From Hanleya hanleyi (lineage: Eukaryota; Mollusca; Polyplacophora; Lepidopleurida; Hanleyidae): a DNA stretch of 64,000 nucleotides. Numbering within the stretch: position 1 is the stretch's first letter; each line of letters starts with the position of its first letter. The stretch is from NCBI GenBank assembly GCA_036873755.1, contig JAVTVY010037192.1, positions 1 through 64,000 on the forward strand, given 5' to 3'. A program made the translations under genes and the position numbers. The notes below the pieces were generated by a model. It searched no databases. It was not told the DNA's origin and worked only from the letters and a program-made list of their open reading frames with translations. Below, piece after piece: positions 12,223 through 22,609 of this stretch.

Positions 12223-12763
12223 CTTTCATTACCTATGTTTGTATCGGTTAAAGGCACCCATACACTGGCTGGTCTCTTAGATATTCCTTTGTACTCGATG
12301 TGTTTCAGAATTCCTGATGCACCATTTGTCAATCCATCATCGACATCAACATTGACTGTTACATCATATGTCCTGTCAACCGCAAGTTTCAGCACACTAG
12401 GCAGGTTTCCAGTTTGGTTGAGTTTGTCTTTCTTATTAATTTCTTCTACCAAATGGATCTGTCTCTTTGTTCATGTTCACGGGGGAAATAATATCTGCAT
12501 CGGCGAAGACGTCTACTTTTGTAGTTTTCAGATCTTGAATCAATGTGCTGTTGAAGTTATCAACTTTCTTTCCTTGGATAGTTTACAGATGTAGGAATCG
12601 TGTGAGATGAGATAATTTCTTTATCTGTTGGTTGGAGTTGATTGAATGTTAACCTGTTTAACATCTCAGCAAATGGCAAGTCATCTTTTTGTCTCATAAT
12701 TTCGACAAGTTTAAACATTTGGAAATGTTTTTTCCATAAGTTGCTTGCTAGACCGACAGACAA
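12168..12763 (-). pseudogene. Helentron: helicase middle part, frameshifted
   Basis: Three frames must be joined to read this part of the Pif1-like helicase. They are LWKKHFQMFKLVEIMRQKDD and FAEMLNRL (12,560-12,763), then IQDLKTTKVDVFADADII (about 12,455-12,560), then LAVDRTYDVTVNVDVDDGLTNGASG (12,168-12,452), after which the frame moves again into the motif V-VI ORF. The blocks and order agree with Helitron helicases, where LWKxHFxMxxLxxIMRQ and DGLxNGAxG are conserved. Each frame change is a separate lesion. Confidence 0.8.
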
Positions 12764-12778
12764 ATCAGAGAAGATCCA

Positions 12779-14536
12779 TCAATCTGCTACAGGATATAAC
12801 TGATAAATGTTTCCGACAGCTATTATACTTATCCCTCCGAAATCTCGTTTTGTACCTGTTAGTTCTTGTAGTCGGTCATGCATGAAAGCGAAGAGCTTGT
12901 TACCAACCATGGAGATTTCATCGATAATGGTAACAGCAAGGTCTTTGTAAGTTGTTCGAAATGTATTTAGCTCATCACTGTACATATGCTGTTGTGTTTG
13001 GAACATTTTCTTATGGAAAGCAGAGGCTATTGTTACTCCATTTATGTTGTAAGCTGCCTTTCCTGTGAATGCTGTTCGTAAGATCTTTATAGTATCCGGG
13101 TCATCACCATCTTTGGAATTTAGAAGTGTATGTAGTGTTTGGTAGAGAGCTTGTATTACTACAGATTTACCAACGCCTGCTCCACCCGAGAGGAATGAGT
13201 AAAGCGGATCAGTCTTTGTAGATATCCATTGTACAACGTGATTGAAGAATTCTCGTTGTTTAATGTTAAGAGATCGGAGCAACGCCCTGTATTCATCATC
13301 TGGAAGCAGTACTGAATTTGTTTCAACGGATACAGAGATATCAGGTAAATCAAGATCTTGGCCAATATCTGCTGTGCCCTGAGATTGTGTCGGGGGAATA
13401 AAGTGGATAAACTCCTCTGACTGACTGGTAGATTGCGCAGCATCTTCTGCTTGCACTTGTTCAGTGTTGGGTGCTAAAATATCAAACTCTGTGGCCACGT
13501 CTTGTTCAGCTTGTTGCCTCGCTAGATCTAATTCTTCAACATGGTGTTCGTCATTTTGCAGCAGTGGTAAAATTTCTGCACTTTTATTTTGGTAATGACC
13601 TTCATATGTGTCGTATCCACCCTTAAGATCTTTGTTTTCATCTCTCCATGGCATAAATAGTAGAAGTTTTTCTCTGTAGAAGTTCTCAGAATTTGTACTC
13701 TTGCTATATCTTACATATCGTATTACCTTTGGGTTCCTCCATTTTCTGATTGTTATACCACCTCGCAATTTCATCACAATATTTGTATCACCGAACACTG
13801 TATCACTGTCCGTCTCTACGTTATTGTCAGATGCCGGTAAATGATTTTCACCATCATCATTGCATTCAACTTCAAAAGTAGGCTCCTTTTGTCTATACTT
13901 AACTTCTAATTCGGGAACATAACCAGCGAGACAGTACTTTTCGATTTTTTGGAGTCTTTTTGCGTACCTCTTGATGATGTCAGATTCAATGTCTGTCGAG
14001 TCATCTGGAAGCTGTTCCAGCTGTTCTTCATTTTTTAAGAGAAAAACTCGCTGGTTTGCAGGAGATGTATTGATGAATACTACTTCACGAGATGCTCGCG
14101 TCAGTGGCATCTGTAACACGAGATATGATGCTTCTTGCGCACTTATTTCAACAAAATTAAGGAACTGGTTTCCAATATGTCGAACCTGCCTCTTGAGATC
14201 CATGTTTCCCTCATTTGCTTCTTTAGATGCCTGTTCTAGCATAGTACTCATACCTCGCTGTGATTTGCTGATATAGGAAACAATGTACATTGCACAGGCA
14301 TACGGGTCAAGTACAAATTGTATGTCCAGGTTTGCTCTCCATGCGCTAAGCATAACTTTATTGTAATAATTCACACGCATCTCTGATGGTTTTCTTTTCA
14401 AAAACACCTTGGGCCCTTTGAGAGAGCTTCGTATGCATTTAATATATTCTGATTCTTCCATTTGCACAACATATTTTAGAAATTGTTCGTATGACATATC
14501 ACATTCGTCCTTAAACTCGTTCATTCTAGCATGCAT
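12779..14536 (-). pseudogene. Helentron: replicase tyrosine region and helicase N-terminal half
   Basis: A 585-codon frame. Near residue 75 it has YACAMYIVSYISKSQRG, the two-tyrosine motif (Tyr-x3-Tyr-x2-Lys) of the Helitron rolling-circle nuclease, followed by VRHIGNQF and VLQMPLTRASREVVFINT. After an acidic, low-conservation linker comes a superfamily 1 helicase: GGAGVGKS (Walker A), AFTGKAAYNINGVTIASAFH (motif Ia), IIDEISMVG (Walker B) and AVGNIYQLYPV (motif III, normally GDxxQL). The frame ends with TGA directly after PVAD. Reading through gives WIFSDLSVGLASNLWKKHF, so the stop is a lesion inside the domain. The upstream ATG is arbitrary, because the protein continues from the ORF at 14,573-14,887. 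Confidence 0.9.
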
Positions 14537-14572
14537 TTCTGAGTATTTTTTCCTGTACTCCTGTTTCTAAGA

Positions 14573-14887
14573 TCATTGTCTTCTGAAGTGGTGGAAGGGG
14601 AAAGCCAAATCTACAGACAGATCCACCACCTTTCTTGCATGTTTTCGAATGCTTATGAATTCTCGTAGGTCTTCCTCGACATCTAGGGAACAAGTCACAT
14701 ATTCGTCAACATACTGAACAATGTCGTCTTCAGAATCCACATTATATTTTGGTGCATTCTCTGTCCACACTATCATGTGAGTGTGTGGCGAGCCTCGATT
14801 TTGAAATTCAATGCGTTGGAAAGTATCTGCAACAGTTCCAACTGGAGAGTGTTCACTTTTAAGTACAGTGTTCACAAATACTTGCAC
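14573..14887 (-). pseudogene. Helentron: replicase HUH motif segment
   Basis: Contains FQRIEFQNRGSPHTHMIVW, the His-x-His metal-binding motif of the Helitron replicase in its usual setting, and a following acidic stretch with VDEYVTCSLD. Extending upstream in frame gives RYFDHRVQVFVNTVL, also conserved in the family, so the annotated ATG is not a real start. The frame is lost near 14,600, where PLPPLQKTMIL can be read in another frame. One more indel therefore separates it from the tyrosine-motif ORF. Confidence 0.85.
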
Positions 14888-14913
14888 TCTGTGGTCGAAG
14901 TACCTGGACGTTG

Positions 14914-15501
14914 TTACAGTTCTTTTTGAACAAGTTTGACTTTGTCAGACCATGTCATATTTTGTATGTCTTTATCGGAACATGGCACACCAGCTAAGAC
15001 AGCTGAAGTTTTAAGTAACTCTGTCCAACGAGTATCAGCTGAAGATAATGACATAAACCATGTTGGGAGTCCTAATTGTCTAACCATAGCAAATACATCC
15101 TTTTTTCTTGACGAAAGGTATGCTGGAGAATTACGAAGTGTTCTAAAAATGTAGTAACCTTCATTCAAGTTAACTATCTTGTCAACAATTTCAGGGTTTA
15201 GCGCTTCTTTTACTGTAATTTTCTTTCCTTCATTTTTCTTCCTTCGAACAGCTAAATTGACTTTATCAACCACTTGTTTCCTTTGTATTTTGTTCAATTT
15301 GAAGAAGAGATTTGGAACACACGTTGCGGCTCTTCGATCAACACTTGGCAGTTCCCATTTCGAAACATCACTGTAAGATACAGGTACCTGCCGATCATTG
15401 TTTTCCAATCTTTTCTGTCCACAGTATATTGTTGGAAAAGAGAGTACTTCGGCATCTTTATCATGATAAATGCTAAGCTGTTGTTGTCCTTCGCCAGGTG
15501 C
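14914..15501 (-). pseudogene. Helentron: replicase N-terminal (Helitron-like N) domain
   Basis: From 15,501 one frame reads APGEGQQQLSIYHDKDAEV, LSFPTIYCGQKR, then VSYSDVSKWE, KIQRKQVVDKVNLA, YIFRTLRNSPAYLSSRKKD and QLGLPTWFMSLSSADTRW. These are hallmark blocks of the helitron-like N-terminal domain that precedes the HUH nuclease. Taking the first ATG (15,408) would cut off the conserved APGEGQ block, so I extend the region to the frame entry point. The frame is separated from the upstream ORF by the 44-bp duplication at 15,465-15,546. Confidence 0.85.
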
Positions 15502-15546
15502 TAAAACAGATAAATGCTAAGTGGTTGTTGTCCTTCGTCAGGTGCT
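15465..15546 (-). repeat. 44-bp internal tandem duplication causing a frameshift
   Basis: GATAAATGCTAAG and the following bases to CAGGTGCT occur at 15,465-15,502 and again at 15,509-15,546, offset 44 bp. Both copies encode the APGEGQ/APDEGQQ-LSIY block. Because 44 is not a multiple of three, the duplication breaks the replicase frame. Confidence 0.85.
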
Positions 15547-15920
15547 AAAACTAGGCCTTTGTTGGATTCAAGATTTATTGGGTCGATGAGTGTGTCAAAA
15601 TTGCCTTGAATGCGATCATCTTCATGGATTTCGATAAATGTATCTTGGTTTTCTAACTCGTTTTCAGGATCAGTAAATGCTTCTGAATAAACAATTTCAA
15701 ATTGTCTACCATCTGCAGTGTCCGAACAGCTATGTGCAAGTCCGCCGTTTAAGTTTTGTGATCTTGTAAATTCTTGAACAATTTCTTGAGCACTGTTAGT
15801 AGTCTCGTTAACCCAATTCTCATCAATTGCCAGACCAGAATTCTTATACAGCTGACTATTGTTCATAAGCCAGTGTAAAACTGTGAGTACAACAGTTGGT
15901 CGCACATTTTCAGAAAACAC
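15501..15920 (-). pseudogene. Helentron: linker upstream of replicase domain
   Basis: A 139-codon frame with VRPTVVLTVLHWLMNNSQLYKN near its start and an acidic middle, ending in the first copy of the duplicated APDEGQQPLSIY block. In related Helitrons a similar segment links the DUF6570-like domain to the replicase. No catalytic residues are expected here. The start codon is probably internal to the longer original protein. Confidence 0.7.
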
Positions 15921-15950
15921 CCGATTTGTACGAAAGTCTTTTCTTCAGTT

Positions 15951-16370
15951 TTACAACACTGTGAAATGTTCATCCATTTGTCTTGGTAATACATTCAGTG
16001 TCGGCTGAATGTCAATCTGGACGTTGACTACATTGCCTTTTGTTGAATACTGTCCACCTCGTGGTAATTCTCTTATCTGCATAAAGGGTATTCTGAGCGC
16101 TACAAGTCGTTCTACGAGAGGGTGCAAGTTCAACTCGGGGGGTTTATCAGGCCAGGTCATCCCATTGGCAACAGAGAGTTTGGGAATTTTACATTTTTTT
16201 AATGTGGATAAGCATGTGTGACAAATCCATTCCTTTCCATCCACAGATTTGTATCCTGTATAGAAATCTTCATATGTTTGAAATATAGGAACAGGACAAC
16301 TCTCTGTTACGCTTTCTCTAAACCATGTTTGATGACAACAGGTACATACATATTCTGGTCCTTTTTCTGT
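15951..16370 (-). pseudogene. Helentron: Cys-rich DUF6570-like domain
   Basis: Extending the 97-codon frame upstream gives YVCTCCHQTWFRESV, then KEWICHTCL, then KIPKLSVANGMTWPD and a RIPFMQIRELPRGGQ block with GNVVNVQID. Paired CxxC/CxC motifs followed by the P-x-L-S-x-x-NG and RIPFMxIxxLPxG blocks fit the DUF6570 region found before the replicase in many animal Helitrons. It is probably a zinc-binding structural module. The function is unknown. The frame is broken at both ends. Confidence 0.75.
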
Positions 16371-16458
16371 TTTTTTTTTATAGAAAACATTGATACATCC
16401 GTCTATATCATGTCCGAAACGTCTTTTTTACATTGTTCTTTTTCATGCTTAAATACTC

Positions 16459-17238
16459 TTACCTCTTTCGATCTTCTGATTTTTGTTTTCTGTCCGAGGC
16501 TTTATCTCCTGGTGTAATACGCCTTCTTCTTTCAGATTGTTTCATTCTTTCAATCGTGAGAAAAGTTCTATCCTGTCGCAGTTGTCTCCTCCTGGTCAAA
16601 TCTGCGTTTGACTCCGCTTGTGAAAACGCTGGATCAAGTCTAGCTTTTTTCTTCAATAATCTTTCTTGTTCTAAAAACTGAGAATCTTCTCTACATTTCC
16701 GCTTACATTTCAGATCTATCACCCTGTGCTTTTCCGGATACTTTTCCCTAGATTTCCGTCTACTTTGGATATCTATTACTCTGTGCTTTTCCGGTTCTTT
16801 TCCCCTGGCTCGCCTCTTAGTTTGTTTTTCAATCACTAAGAAGCTTGGACCATTCCTTGCTTTCCGTTTACTTTGGACATCTATTACTCTGTGCTTTTCC
16901 GGATCTTTTCCTCTAGATTTCCGTTTACTTTGGATATCTATTACTCTGTGCTTTTCCGGTTCTTTTTCCCTGGCCCTCTTCTTATTTTGTTTTTCAATCA
17001 CTAAGAAGCTTGGATCGTTCCTTGCTTTCCGTTTACTTTGGACATCTATTACTCTGTGCTTCTCCGGTTCTTTTTCCCTGGCTGTCCTCTTAGTTTGTTT
17101 TTCAATCACTAAGAAACTTGGATCATTCGCTGCTTTCCGTTTACTTTGGACATTTATTTCCCTGTGCTTTTCCGGATCTTTTGTTCTAGATTTCTGTTTA
17201 CTTTGGACCTCTATTAATCTGTGCTTTTTCTCTAGCAA
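16459..17238 (-). pseudogene. Helentron: Lys/Arg-rich tandem repeat domain
   Basis: A 259-codon frame made mostly of near-identical blocks such as EKHRVIDVQSKRKARNDPSF, alternating with FLVIEKQTKRRAREKEP. At least six EKHRxID units are visible. The underlying DNA repeats are also nearly identical, so the array is young. Highly charged repeat spacers of this kind commonly sit between the protease and the DUF6570-like region in Helentrons. A nuclear-targeting or nucleic-acid-binding role is a guess from composition. Its upstream end overlaps the protease frame by 41 bp in another frame, which suggests a frameshift between them. Confidence 0.75.
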
Positions 17239-18373
17239 TTGATTTGCGTCTTCTGTCTGATTCTTCCAATATTTTTTTCTTTGAACTTCTTTGTCTCATT
17301 TTCTTCATGTACGTACGCATGTACTCTCGCCGTGTACAAGAATTTATTGTTTTGTCACTTTTGTGGTCAGTTGAAGATTTTTTCTTCTTTAATATTGGTC
17401 TTTTTTTCTGATCTTGAAGATATAACAGAAGTCTATCATTTGCCGTTTCTTCAGTCAATCCTGTAGTCTTCTCATAACTCTTTGGTGTCTGATCAGTACA
17501 ATTGTCTGAATTTATCCTCAATATCTTGACAGCTGTTACTTCGAAAATATCATCTGCCCGATAAGCCATTGATTGTGCTAGACGAAGACAATGTTCATAT
17601 ACATCGTGTATGTCACTATAATGTAGCACAATACTTGGTCCATTTGGATCAACAGAACCAGTCAAGTTTCTCGAGTGAGAGTCGCTAACACAGTAAATGT
17701 TATTCTGCTTAATTACAATGAATGTACTTCCTTTGAATGTTACAATGGCAGCATCACTACTGTTTTGAAGTAAAGCAGCATGTAATGCTTCAGCCAGTGT
17801 TAAGAACTGCAGTTCATCTAGGTTTTGTCTCGTATTGCCCAGTGTTCCCATTAGTGATTCTTGAAATGCAAAATTGTACATATTACCATTTGTGTATTCC
17901 ACTGACCCAGGAATGTCATTAATGGCTAGGAGATCATGATGGATTGTGTTACTTTGCTGCAAAAATTCATACATTTCATTTCCATTTACAAGTATCTGGT
18001 CTACATCATTTGATGTCCAAATTGTTGTTGGTTTCTCTTGACTGTATATGAGAGCTGATAAGCTATTCATTACACACTGTTTACCAGCATTGTCCTGAAA
18101 TCTTGAATGGCTTTGGTCGAAGTGACCCTGTATTGGTACTGGCAAACTCAAAATATTTGTGTTCCCTTCGAATCTATGTTGTGAAATTATACCCGGACAT
18201 GTTTCTGCCGATTCATGTTCTCTTTCAGCATCTACGACAAGATCATAATGAGTGTCATGTGTTGAAACAAATATTTTGTCTGTTTGTTTATCAACAGGAA
18301 GTTCAAGTATGTAAGGTTTGCATGGATTTGTATGTTCACTGTTTGTAATAGATTTATTCAATAGCTTGTTCAT
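17198..18373 (-). pseudogene. Helentron: C76/OTU-like cysteine protease domain
   Basis: A 391-codon frame. Around residue 95 it reads GKQCVMNSLSALIYS, a Cys box, and around residue 230 CVSDSHSRN followed by GPSIVLHY, an Asp-x-His box. This pairing resembles the papain-fold C76 deubiquitinase family and related OTU-like proteases carried by Helitrons and other large transposons. The catalytic Cys and His candidates are both kept. The role in transposition is unknown; removal of ubiquitin or cleavage of the polyprotein are possibilities. The C-terminal 80 residues are basic and lead towards the Lys/Arg repeat domain. It starts with a 4-bp ATGA overlap after the upstream ORF. Confidence 0.65.
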
Positions 18374-18840
18374 AGTTCTTGAAGCGGTTTGGTTTGTTCG
18401 TTTTTATTTGTTCTTGCAACTTTTGTACATAATTTCGACACCACTGCATTGTACAGTGGCAATGGCACCCTCGGTGAGGTGCAAACGGAAGGTTCCGAGT
18501 CAGTGGTGGTCGTCTGCCCTGCACCATCAATTCTACTATCCTGTGTAGCTAATGGTGGTACACTCGATGGTGTACAGACGCACGGATGCGAATCAGACCT
18601 CGGTGGAACATCACCGTTCGGGATGGACAGACTTCCCCGAGGAGTTGTCAACCTCAGGGCATTTGAAGATTTTCCCTCCAGATGGGATGGTTCTCCCACA
18701 CCACGGAATGACGAATCATCCTCAGCCCTCCTCTGTCTCATCCGCAATCTCTGCTGCGCAGCAAGCCGACGTGAGGATTTGCGCTTCCCTCCCATGCTGT
18801 GAAATATATACATCCATAACAATTGTTTGGCAAATGTCAA
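18370..18840 (-). pseudogene. Helentron: basic N-terminal ORF
   Basis: A 156-codon frame. An internal Met at about residue 16 begins GGKRKSSRRLAAQQRLRMRQ, a basic patch that looks like a nuclear localisation signal, followed by a Ser/Pro/Thr-rich low-complexity stretch. It ends at TGA within ATGA, where the protease frame begins with its own ATG. Either this is the N-terminus of the same protein, separated by a one-base shift, or it is a short leader ORF. No enzymatic domain is visible. Confidence 0.55.
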
Positions 18841-19924
18841 CGTATGATGGTGACAATTTGATAAATTTCATAGTTGTTGTTGTTGTGCCAACATGACACT
18901 CACATCGCAGCAAACCATGACCTCGCCATTAAATAATGTTTGGTACAGAGATTGTTTGTAAATATTACACTAATTGCCATTAAAGTTTACCTTCTGCTTG
19001 CCCTGATAAGTTTTAATCACGTTGCAGCTTTCATGTCTGTGATATTTATATACGTTAATTCCTCTAATATATCGATACCCTATCGGGAATCGATCAATAC
19101 ATTGCAAATATTATAGTATTCAGTCAAAATATTACCGAACAGCACCCATAGAAGTATCTGTTTGGAACATTTTCTGTGTTGGGTGATCATTCTCTGGGTT
19201 AAATTTGACGTCGCCAAGGCTGAGGGGGGACTGGTCCATATGTGCAAAGGAGTGGGAGGCTGTCATTATCTATTGTGATGTCAGGGACAACGCTATGATA
19301 TTGCTACTGTGGTCAGCATTGATACATTGTCTTTGCAATGTCATATTGTGACATCATGACATTAGTGTTGATTTGTGACAATGTGGAACTGTAGAAATTC
19401 CATGAATGGAATAGAATGCCCATCAAACTTAGGAGTATTGGACTGGTCCAAATCAACAATGACTGATGTTAAAATTTAACACAGAGAAAGACCACCCAAA
19501 ATTGAAAATGTTTCAAACAGATAGTTCTACTGGATGTTGTTTGCTAATATTTTAAATGAATACAACACTATTTGCATTGTACCTGTGACATAAGTTTCAG
19601 AACACATCAATTTTTGTTTCTAAAAAAAAAACCCCATGAGATTGATGTAATCAAAACCCCTCGGCTTTCCCCAAGTGATTGAGACTATGTGTAGTATGAA
19701 CTGGGGAAGAGATAGTTCTATGTGGGATGATTAAACTAAAAGTAATGTATAATTTGCAATGTATGGATGTATCAGTAGATCAGTGTATGGAGTATAGAAC
19801 TAACCATGCTAAGTGGTATTACATTAAGTGTGCTGTTTACTCCAACTTCACTGCTGAATTTGTACCGGTCACAGTGTCATTTCAGATGAGCATCATGACC
19901 ACAAGTAATTTAGGGGTCACGTCC
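18841..19924. other. No recognised gene; probable Helentron 5' flank
   Basis: AT-rich, with no motif-bearing frame. The Helentron 5' end should lie in its first few hundred bases, but I could not identify a terminus. Confidence 0.4.
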
Positions 19925-20110
19925 AATCGATCGAGACAGTTTCTCGATAACCGAGTAATACCGATAAATATCTCGTCTCGAAGGGTCCCGGTTTATCTCT
20001 ATCGATTGTTGTCCCGGTTTGCTCCCGGGTTTCTCTCGAAGCACAAGCCCATCTCGATCCACCTCGAAATAAATAGAATTGTTTCGAGAATGGAATCGAG
20101 ATGCCTTCAA
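19925..20110. repeat. CpG-rich block with CTCGA and CCCGGTTT words, copy 1
   Basis: Repeated words TCTCGA, CCCGGTTT and ATCTCGAT crowd this 190-bp block inside AT-rich DNA. A block of the same vocabulary is at 21,835-22,045. One word, TCTCGAAGGGTCCCGGTTT, recurs there inverted with two extra G. It could be the two ends of an old element or two copies of a minisatellite. Confidence 0.4.
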
Positions 20111-21834
20111 ATGGTTTGAACCATTCAGAAGGCGTATGCTCGTAATATATGTAGGTCTCTGTAGTAGCGAAATTAATCTCGGCGCATACATATGCATTAA
20201 AAGAAGGATAATAAATTAGATTGAAAATGAATAATTTAATATTATTTTGTAAGTCTGTCTAGATATCTGGAGTCGCATGGTCTGCAGCGGAAGAAACCTT
20301 TTTTCGAAGAAACTTACTTTTAGAATTTGAATCACTTTATGAGATACGTCCAGGAACTGTGCATTGAAATAAATTCTGCAAGTCTAAAATTAATACACAG
20401 GTTCTTCTGAAAGTATATCAGAATGAGAGAAAAATTATTGATCAACTTTATTTGATATCAGTTTGACTTATATATATACTTGACGCTTCGTTAGAGATTC
20501 GTCCGTTATTCAGACAAATAGTGACATTGAAGACCACATGATCGACTGGTAATTCACTTGAAAGCGGATAATTTTAACATAAACGGTTCGATCGAAGTTT
20601 TTGAGCACTCCCTGTCAATCGTTCTCATGTCATGGACAAAGCAGTATCGCTGATAGTAAAACGTGTGTGACCGTAGATCCAAAATGTCACTACGCCCTGA
20701 ATTGGGTCTCATTACTTTTATTATTTGGTTAATTTGCTAGACTCAGGAAATCAGCAACAAATAATAGAAGTTGGACATACTATTAAGCCACGCATGCTTT
20801 CAGTTTTTTCTTTCAAAGAAATTAACTTCTCCACCCCCTACCCTTCGTTATTGTTTGAAACCGACGGTTTTCCACAGACCGACTGTGGTGTGACTTGAGA
20901 ATTATTTACACCTCCAATTCCGATTGTCAATATTGCCGCTAGCCTTATCTATGCAGTCTTATATGAGCTATAAACTTTATTGATATAATCTCTTTGTTTG
21001 AACTTGTTATGATTTGATAAATTTGGCAGATAATTCGTCTACGGGAAGTTCATGTCGAGTTAATTTGAAAACAATCGGGCCTAAGAAGGAAATAAATACA
21101 ATAATATAGATTCATGGAAAATAAAAAAACCCGTTAAAACTCACAATTCCAGTTAATAGCCTAGCGTCCGTCTGACAATTCTTAGAGGTCAATAGCGGAG
21201 TGAAATAAACATCACTACAAAGCCAGACTGAGTTGAATTTGAAATCGACGCCTCAAATTACTACCCGACATGGAATCGATTGCTTCACACAGTGAAACTA
21301 ACAACGCGCCCCGCCTATGGCTGACATATACAAACAACTCTTTAAGCGGAAGGTGTAGAATTCATATTATTTTCGGAATCAACAGTTAATTTATGAAAGA
21401 AGGCGCACCTGTCGTTGTCATTATCACAACTGACAGGTCGATTTCTTTCCAAAATCGGGCGTAGTTCATGTGTTATTTCGCGTTATTACGTTAAACACTC
21501 TATGATTGCCGGTTATGTTATTTGTATTCGTCAAATAAGGCAAGGAATATCCTAAATATGTCATTTATTTCGCGTCAGACTATCCAGGTAAGAGAATATA
21601 ATTCAAATATATATATTCATTAAAGATAAATGAAACGTTTTATTTCAATTGAATTAGGAAAACCTCAGGACATGGACACACCGATTAAACGTTGTATAAT
21701 ATGGGAAAACCGTTTCCAAAATAGGAAAATCCGTTGTCGGGATTCCATTTTGGGCCGCGATATGTGTATACGACGAGCGGTCCCAAAATTTGATGCTCGC
21801 ATCACACTGCAATTGTCTTGGAAGCTACGGAAGC
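20111..21834. other. No recognised gene
   Basis: Unique-looking, AT-rich DNA between the two CpG-rich blocks. No open frame with a motif. Confidence 0.4.
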
Positions 21835-22045
21835 CAAAAAAATTGCGGACATATAGAAACCGGGACCCCCTTCGAGATTACCAACAAATTTCATGTCCAT
21901 CTCGAAAACCGAGACGTTTCGATCGAGATGAAACCGGGAGGAAACCGGGAGACGTCGCCAGGGGTCCCGGTTCTGCCCTCCCGGTTTCAGCCGAGAAATT
22001 TCGCGATCCATCTCGAAGGCATCGAGAAAGCGCCTCAATTAATAG
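21835..22045. repeat. CpG-rich block with CTCGA and CCCGGTTT words, copy 2
   Basis: See the block at 19,925. Contains CCATCTCGAAAACCGAG, CCGGGAGGAAACCGGGAG and CGATCCATCTCGAAGG. A 148-codon plus frame (21,630-22,076) crosses it, but its Arg/Pro-rich composition follows from the repeated words. Confidence 0.4.
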
Positions 22046-22609
22046 CGAAGTCTCCGAACTGTCCGTGTACGAGTAATTTGCCCTTGCCCGCTAGTAGGCG
22101 CTCGAGTCAGGGGGGACAAAATGTGGGTTGGATAAGATGAAAAGAGATAGGTAGCCATCAAAATAGTGCAATATATTGAGCAAACGACATTTCCAATAAC
22201 TTCAAAATTGGGTTCGGTGGCATGACAGACCACACTTGTCAATGTAATACTTTGTATTTGGCCATATCCACGTTCAATGCGACATTTTCTATTGTAACGC
22301 CAGTGACATCATTAATATAATGCGTAATGTCCTTTGTTGGCGTCATGATGCTGTCGCCATATCTGACTGTTGCATGACGTCACAATACAACGTTGCTAGA
22401 AGATACATTGTATGGGATTTTGTCCTCCCCGATTCAAACGTCCTCTGGCGGACAGGGGCAAATACTCTTATCATGACAGAATGGAAACTCCCGTATTGGA
22501 CGTGACCCCTTAGTGACCGAAATTTAGCGGTTGTACCCTATCTCAAGCGGTTTTGCCTAAAATCGGTAACGATGAACGGACAGACGTACATGACGACAAT
22601 ACCTTCGAG

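Larger units (their letters stand above)
11335..18840 (-). mobile_element. Helentron-type Helitron, decayed, near full length
   Basis: A rolling-circle transposon read on the minus strand. Module order from right to left: basic N-terminal region, C76/OTU-like protease, Lys/Arg repeat domain, Cys-rich DUF6570-like domain, replicase N-terminal domain, HUH/tyrosine nuclease, Pif1 helicase, AP-type endonuclease. A C-terminal endonuclease fused to RepHel is the mark of the Helentron/Helitron2 branch. Frameshifts, an in-frame TGA after the first helicase half (12,779-12,781), and a 44-bp duplication make it non-functional. I could not place the terminal sequences. The 3' non-coding region probably continues left into the duplicated segment from 10,041. 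Confidence 0.9.

Noticed and set aside
12196..12594. 132-codon plus-strand frame
   Set aside because: It is a shadow of the helicase segments, which carry conserved motifs on the minus strand.
18389..18802. 137-codon plus-strand frame
   Set aside because: It is antisense to the basic N-terminal Helentron ORF, whose GGKRKSSRR start and position fit the element better.
21630..22140. 148- and 116-codon plus frames, Arg/Pro-rich
   Set aside because: Composition follows from the repeated CTCGA and CCGGG words; no family motif, and the frames overlap in different phases.
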